Shown here: in pieces, positions 62,318-64,000 of the stretch
How the letters are laid out: each line of letters opens with the position of its first letter
Position numbering within the stretch: the stretch's first letter is position 1
Source of the DNA: Streptomyces musisoli
Lineage (GTDB): Bacteria; Actinomycetota; Actinomycetes; Streptomycetales; Streptomycetaceae
Assembly: GCF_016741855.1 (NCBI RefSeq)
Contig: NZ_JAERRH010000003.1
Span: 434,001-498,000, forward strand
Reading direction: 5' to 3'
Length of the DNA stretch: 64,000 nt
Notes under the pieces: model-generated
The model's input: only the letters and a program-made list of their open reading frames with translations
The model's database searches: none
Told to the model about the DNA's origin: nothing
Translations under genes and position numbers: made by a program

Positions 62318-64000
62318 GAGGGCATCCTCCGGCTTCCCCGCCCGCGGTGCCCCCGGCGCCTGCGGGTGTCGCGGTTGCCCGGGGTGGGCGAGGCGGTGGT
62401 CCCCGCGGGCTGCTGGTCGTCACCGTTGGTGGGGTTGTTCTTCTGGGCGGCCTCGGTGTCCTTCGCCGGGTCGCCGGAGATCTTCGGGGCGGCGATGGTG
62501 CCGTCCGCGCGGACCTTGGGCAGGGCCTTCTGCGGCTCGGGCAGCAGCGCCTTCCTGTTGTCGATGGAGCCGTCGCCTGCGACGCCGTAGAGGGCGCTGT
62601 AGATGTTGCGCACGGCCTCACCGGAGGCACCGGAACCCGTACCGGCCTGGGCGATCGTCATGATCACCGTGTAGTCCTTGGAGTAGGTGGCCAGCCAGGA
62701 CGTGGTCTGCTTGCCGTAGACCTCGGCCGTGCCGGTCTTGGCGTGCAGGGGGATCTTGTCCTGCGGCCAGCCGCCGAACTTCCAGGCCGCCGTACCGCGG
62801 GTGATGACGCCCGCGAAGGCGTCGTCCATGCCCTTGAGGGTGGACTGGCTGACCGGCAGCCTGCCGCGCCTTTTCGGCTTGATCTCCCGCACGGTCTTGC
62901 CGTCGGCGCTGATGACCGCCTTGCCGATGGTCGGCTGGTACATCGTGCCGCCGTTGGCGACGGCGCCGTAGATCACGGCCTCCTGGATCGGGGTGACGAG
63001 GGTGTCGCCCTGGCCGATGGAGTAGTTGATCGAGTCGCCCTCGCGCATCTTGTTGCCTTCGAGGCAGTTCTCGTAGGCGATCTTCTCGACGTAGGAGCCG
63101 TCCTTCTTGCCGGTCCTGCACCAGGCGTCCTTGTTGGCCTTCCAGTAGTCCAGCTTCCACTGGCGGTCCGGAACGCGGCCGGTGACCTCGTTGGGCAGGT
63201 CGATGCCGGTCTCCTTGCCGAGGCCGAACTGGTGGGCGGTCTTGTAGAAGTAGTCCTTCGGCTGGCCCTTCTTGGGGTTGATGCCGCCGTCCCGCTTCCA
63301 CTCCTTGTCGGCGAGGCCGTAGAAGACGGTGTCGCAGGACACCTCCAGGGCGCGGCCCAGCGAGATGGGGCCGAAGTTCTCGCCCTCGAAGTTCTTGAAG
63401 ACCTGGCTGCCCACCGAGTAGGAGCTGGTGCACGGGTAGCGGCCGTCGAAGGGGTAGCCGGCCTCGACCGCGGCGGCCGTGGAGACCACCTTGAACGTCG
63501 AGCCGGGCGCGGCCTGACCCTGTATGGCCCTGTTGAGCAGGGGGTAGTCGGAGTCCTTGCCGGTGAGGGCCTTGTAGTCCTTGGCGGAGATGCCGCCGAC
63601 CCAGACGTTCGGGTCGTACGTCGGCGCCGAGGCCATCGCGACGATCCGGCCGGTCTTGGCCTCCATCACCACGACGGCACCGGAGTCGGCCTTGTAGTTC
63701 GTCCCGGTGATCTTGTCGAACTGCTGGCGGGCGACCTTCATCGCCCTGGTCAGCTCGTACTCCGCGACCCGCTGGACGCGGGAGTCGATGCTGGTGACCA
63801 GGTTCGAACCGGCCTCGGCCGCGTCCGACTTGGCCTTGCCGATGACCCGGCCGAGGTTGTCGACCTCGTAGCGGGTGACGCCGGCCTTGCCGCGCAGCAC
63901 CTTGTCGTACGTCCGCTCGATGCCGGAGCGGCCGACCATGTCGGAGCGCAGATACGGCGACTCGGTGTCCTTGGCCTTCTGGATCTCGTCGTCGGTGACG
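62314..64000 (-). CDS. mrdA: Penicillin-binding protein 2, C-terminal part; start off the right edge
   Basis: The visible 562 codons end at a TGA that overlaps rodA. The transpeptidase domain has SxxK in APGSTFKVVSTAAAVEAGYP, the SxN-like SCDTVFYGLADKEW, and KTG in LHAKTGTAEVYGKQT. Other class B PBP features are RIVAMASAPTYDPNVW, NFGPISLGRALEVSCDT and VIYGAVANGGTMYQP. It cross-links glycan strands made by RodA. The C-terminal tail after KTG (about 80 residues) is Pro/Thr-rich and basic. The N-terminal membrane anchor and pedestal domain lie outside the window. Gene symbol follows the mrdA-rodA pair convention. Confidence 0.93.
   Translation of the reverse strand, partial: VTDDEIQKAKDTESPYLRSDMVGRSGIERTYDKVLRGKAGVTRYEVDNLGRVIGKAKSDAAEAGSNLVTSIDSRVQRVAEYELTRAMKVARQQFDKITGTNYKADSGAVVVMEAKTGRIVAMASAPTYDPNVWVGGISAKDYKALTGKDSDYPLLNRAIQGQAAPGSTFKVVSTAAAVEAGYPFDGRYPCTSSYSVGSQVFKNFEGENFGPISLGRALEVSCDTVFYGLADKEWKRDGGINPKKGQPKDYFYKTAHQFGLGKETGIDLPNEVTGRVPDRQWKLDYWKANKDAWCRTGKKDGSYVEKIAYENCLEGNKMREGDSINYSIGQGDTLVTPIQEAVIYGAVANGGTMYQPTIGKAVISADGKTVREIKPKRRGRLPVSQSTLKGMDDAFAGVITRGTAAWKFGGWPQDKIPLHAKTGTAEVYGKQTTSWLATYSKDYTVIMTIAQAGTGSGASGEAVRNIYSALYGVAGDGSIDNRKALLPEPQKALPKVRADGTIAAPKISGDPAKDTEAAQKNNPTNGDDQQPAGTTASPTPGNRDTRRRRGHRGRGSRRMPS

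Overview
The window is chromosomal DNA of a high-GC actinobacterium, almost certainly a Streptomyces. Support comes from the codon bias, the GTG starts, the convergent and 4-bp-overlapping gene pairs, and the gene order leuS / rsfS / nadD / M48 peptidase / proA / proB / obg / rpmA / rplU / rne / radical-SAM partner / rodA / mrdA, which from memory matches the core arm of Streptomyces chromosomes. No transposase, integrase, rRNA or CRISPR array was seen.

Region 1 (1-34 kb) is mostly conserved housekeeping. leuS (cut by the left edge) has a leucine-codon leader peptide and an attenuator. Next come a membrane cytochrome-like protein with a NuoF-like flavoprotein, and two identical tRNA-Ala(GGC) genes flanking a GT87 mannosyltransferase, two zinc-ribbon microproteins and an MFS exporter with a divergent XRE regulator. 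The rsfS, nadD and LytR_C cell-wall gene group follows, then an M48 protease and the proline genes proA and proB. A two-gene polyol-phosphate (teichoic-acid-like) pair lies next to decayed gene relics including a phoD fragment. The block ends with obg, rpmA, rplU, a very long RNase E gene, and the TIGR03936 radical-SAM partner.

Region 2 (34-57 kb) looks like an accessory block. It separates the TIGR03936 gene from its usual functional partner, the TIGR03960 radical-SAM gene at 57.2 kb. It holds a hydrophobic repeat protein, a GT2 enzyme, an amino-acid permease fused to a SpoIIE/PP2C phosphatase and a HATPase kinase domain (878 aa), a divergent membrane SpoIIE phosphatase, a CsbD stress protein, a frameshifted permease, a ferredoxin / ferredoxin reductase / P450 operon, an SDR dehydrogenase, a class C beta-lactamase-like lipoprotein, a vanadium-haloperoxidase-like protein, a glyoxalase-fold protein, a three-domain nucleosidase-SLOG-TIR protein, and a PAS-GAF-SpoIIE phosphatase. 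Three SpoIIE phosphatases, CsbD and a SigB-type promoter suggest a stress/anti-sigma signalling theme. The nucleosidase-SLOG-TIR protein is the best candidate for an undescribed immunity effector.

Region 3 (57-64 kb) returns to core genes: the TIGR03960 radical-SAM protein, a CYTH-CHAD protein, and the elongasome pair rodA and mrdA (PBP2, cut by the right edge). Several minus-strand genes end in short tandem arrays (44, 29, 36 bp non-coding; 24 bp coding), a recurrent feature of this window.
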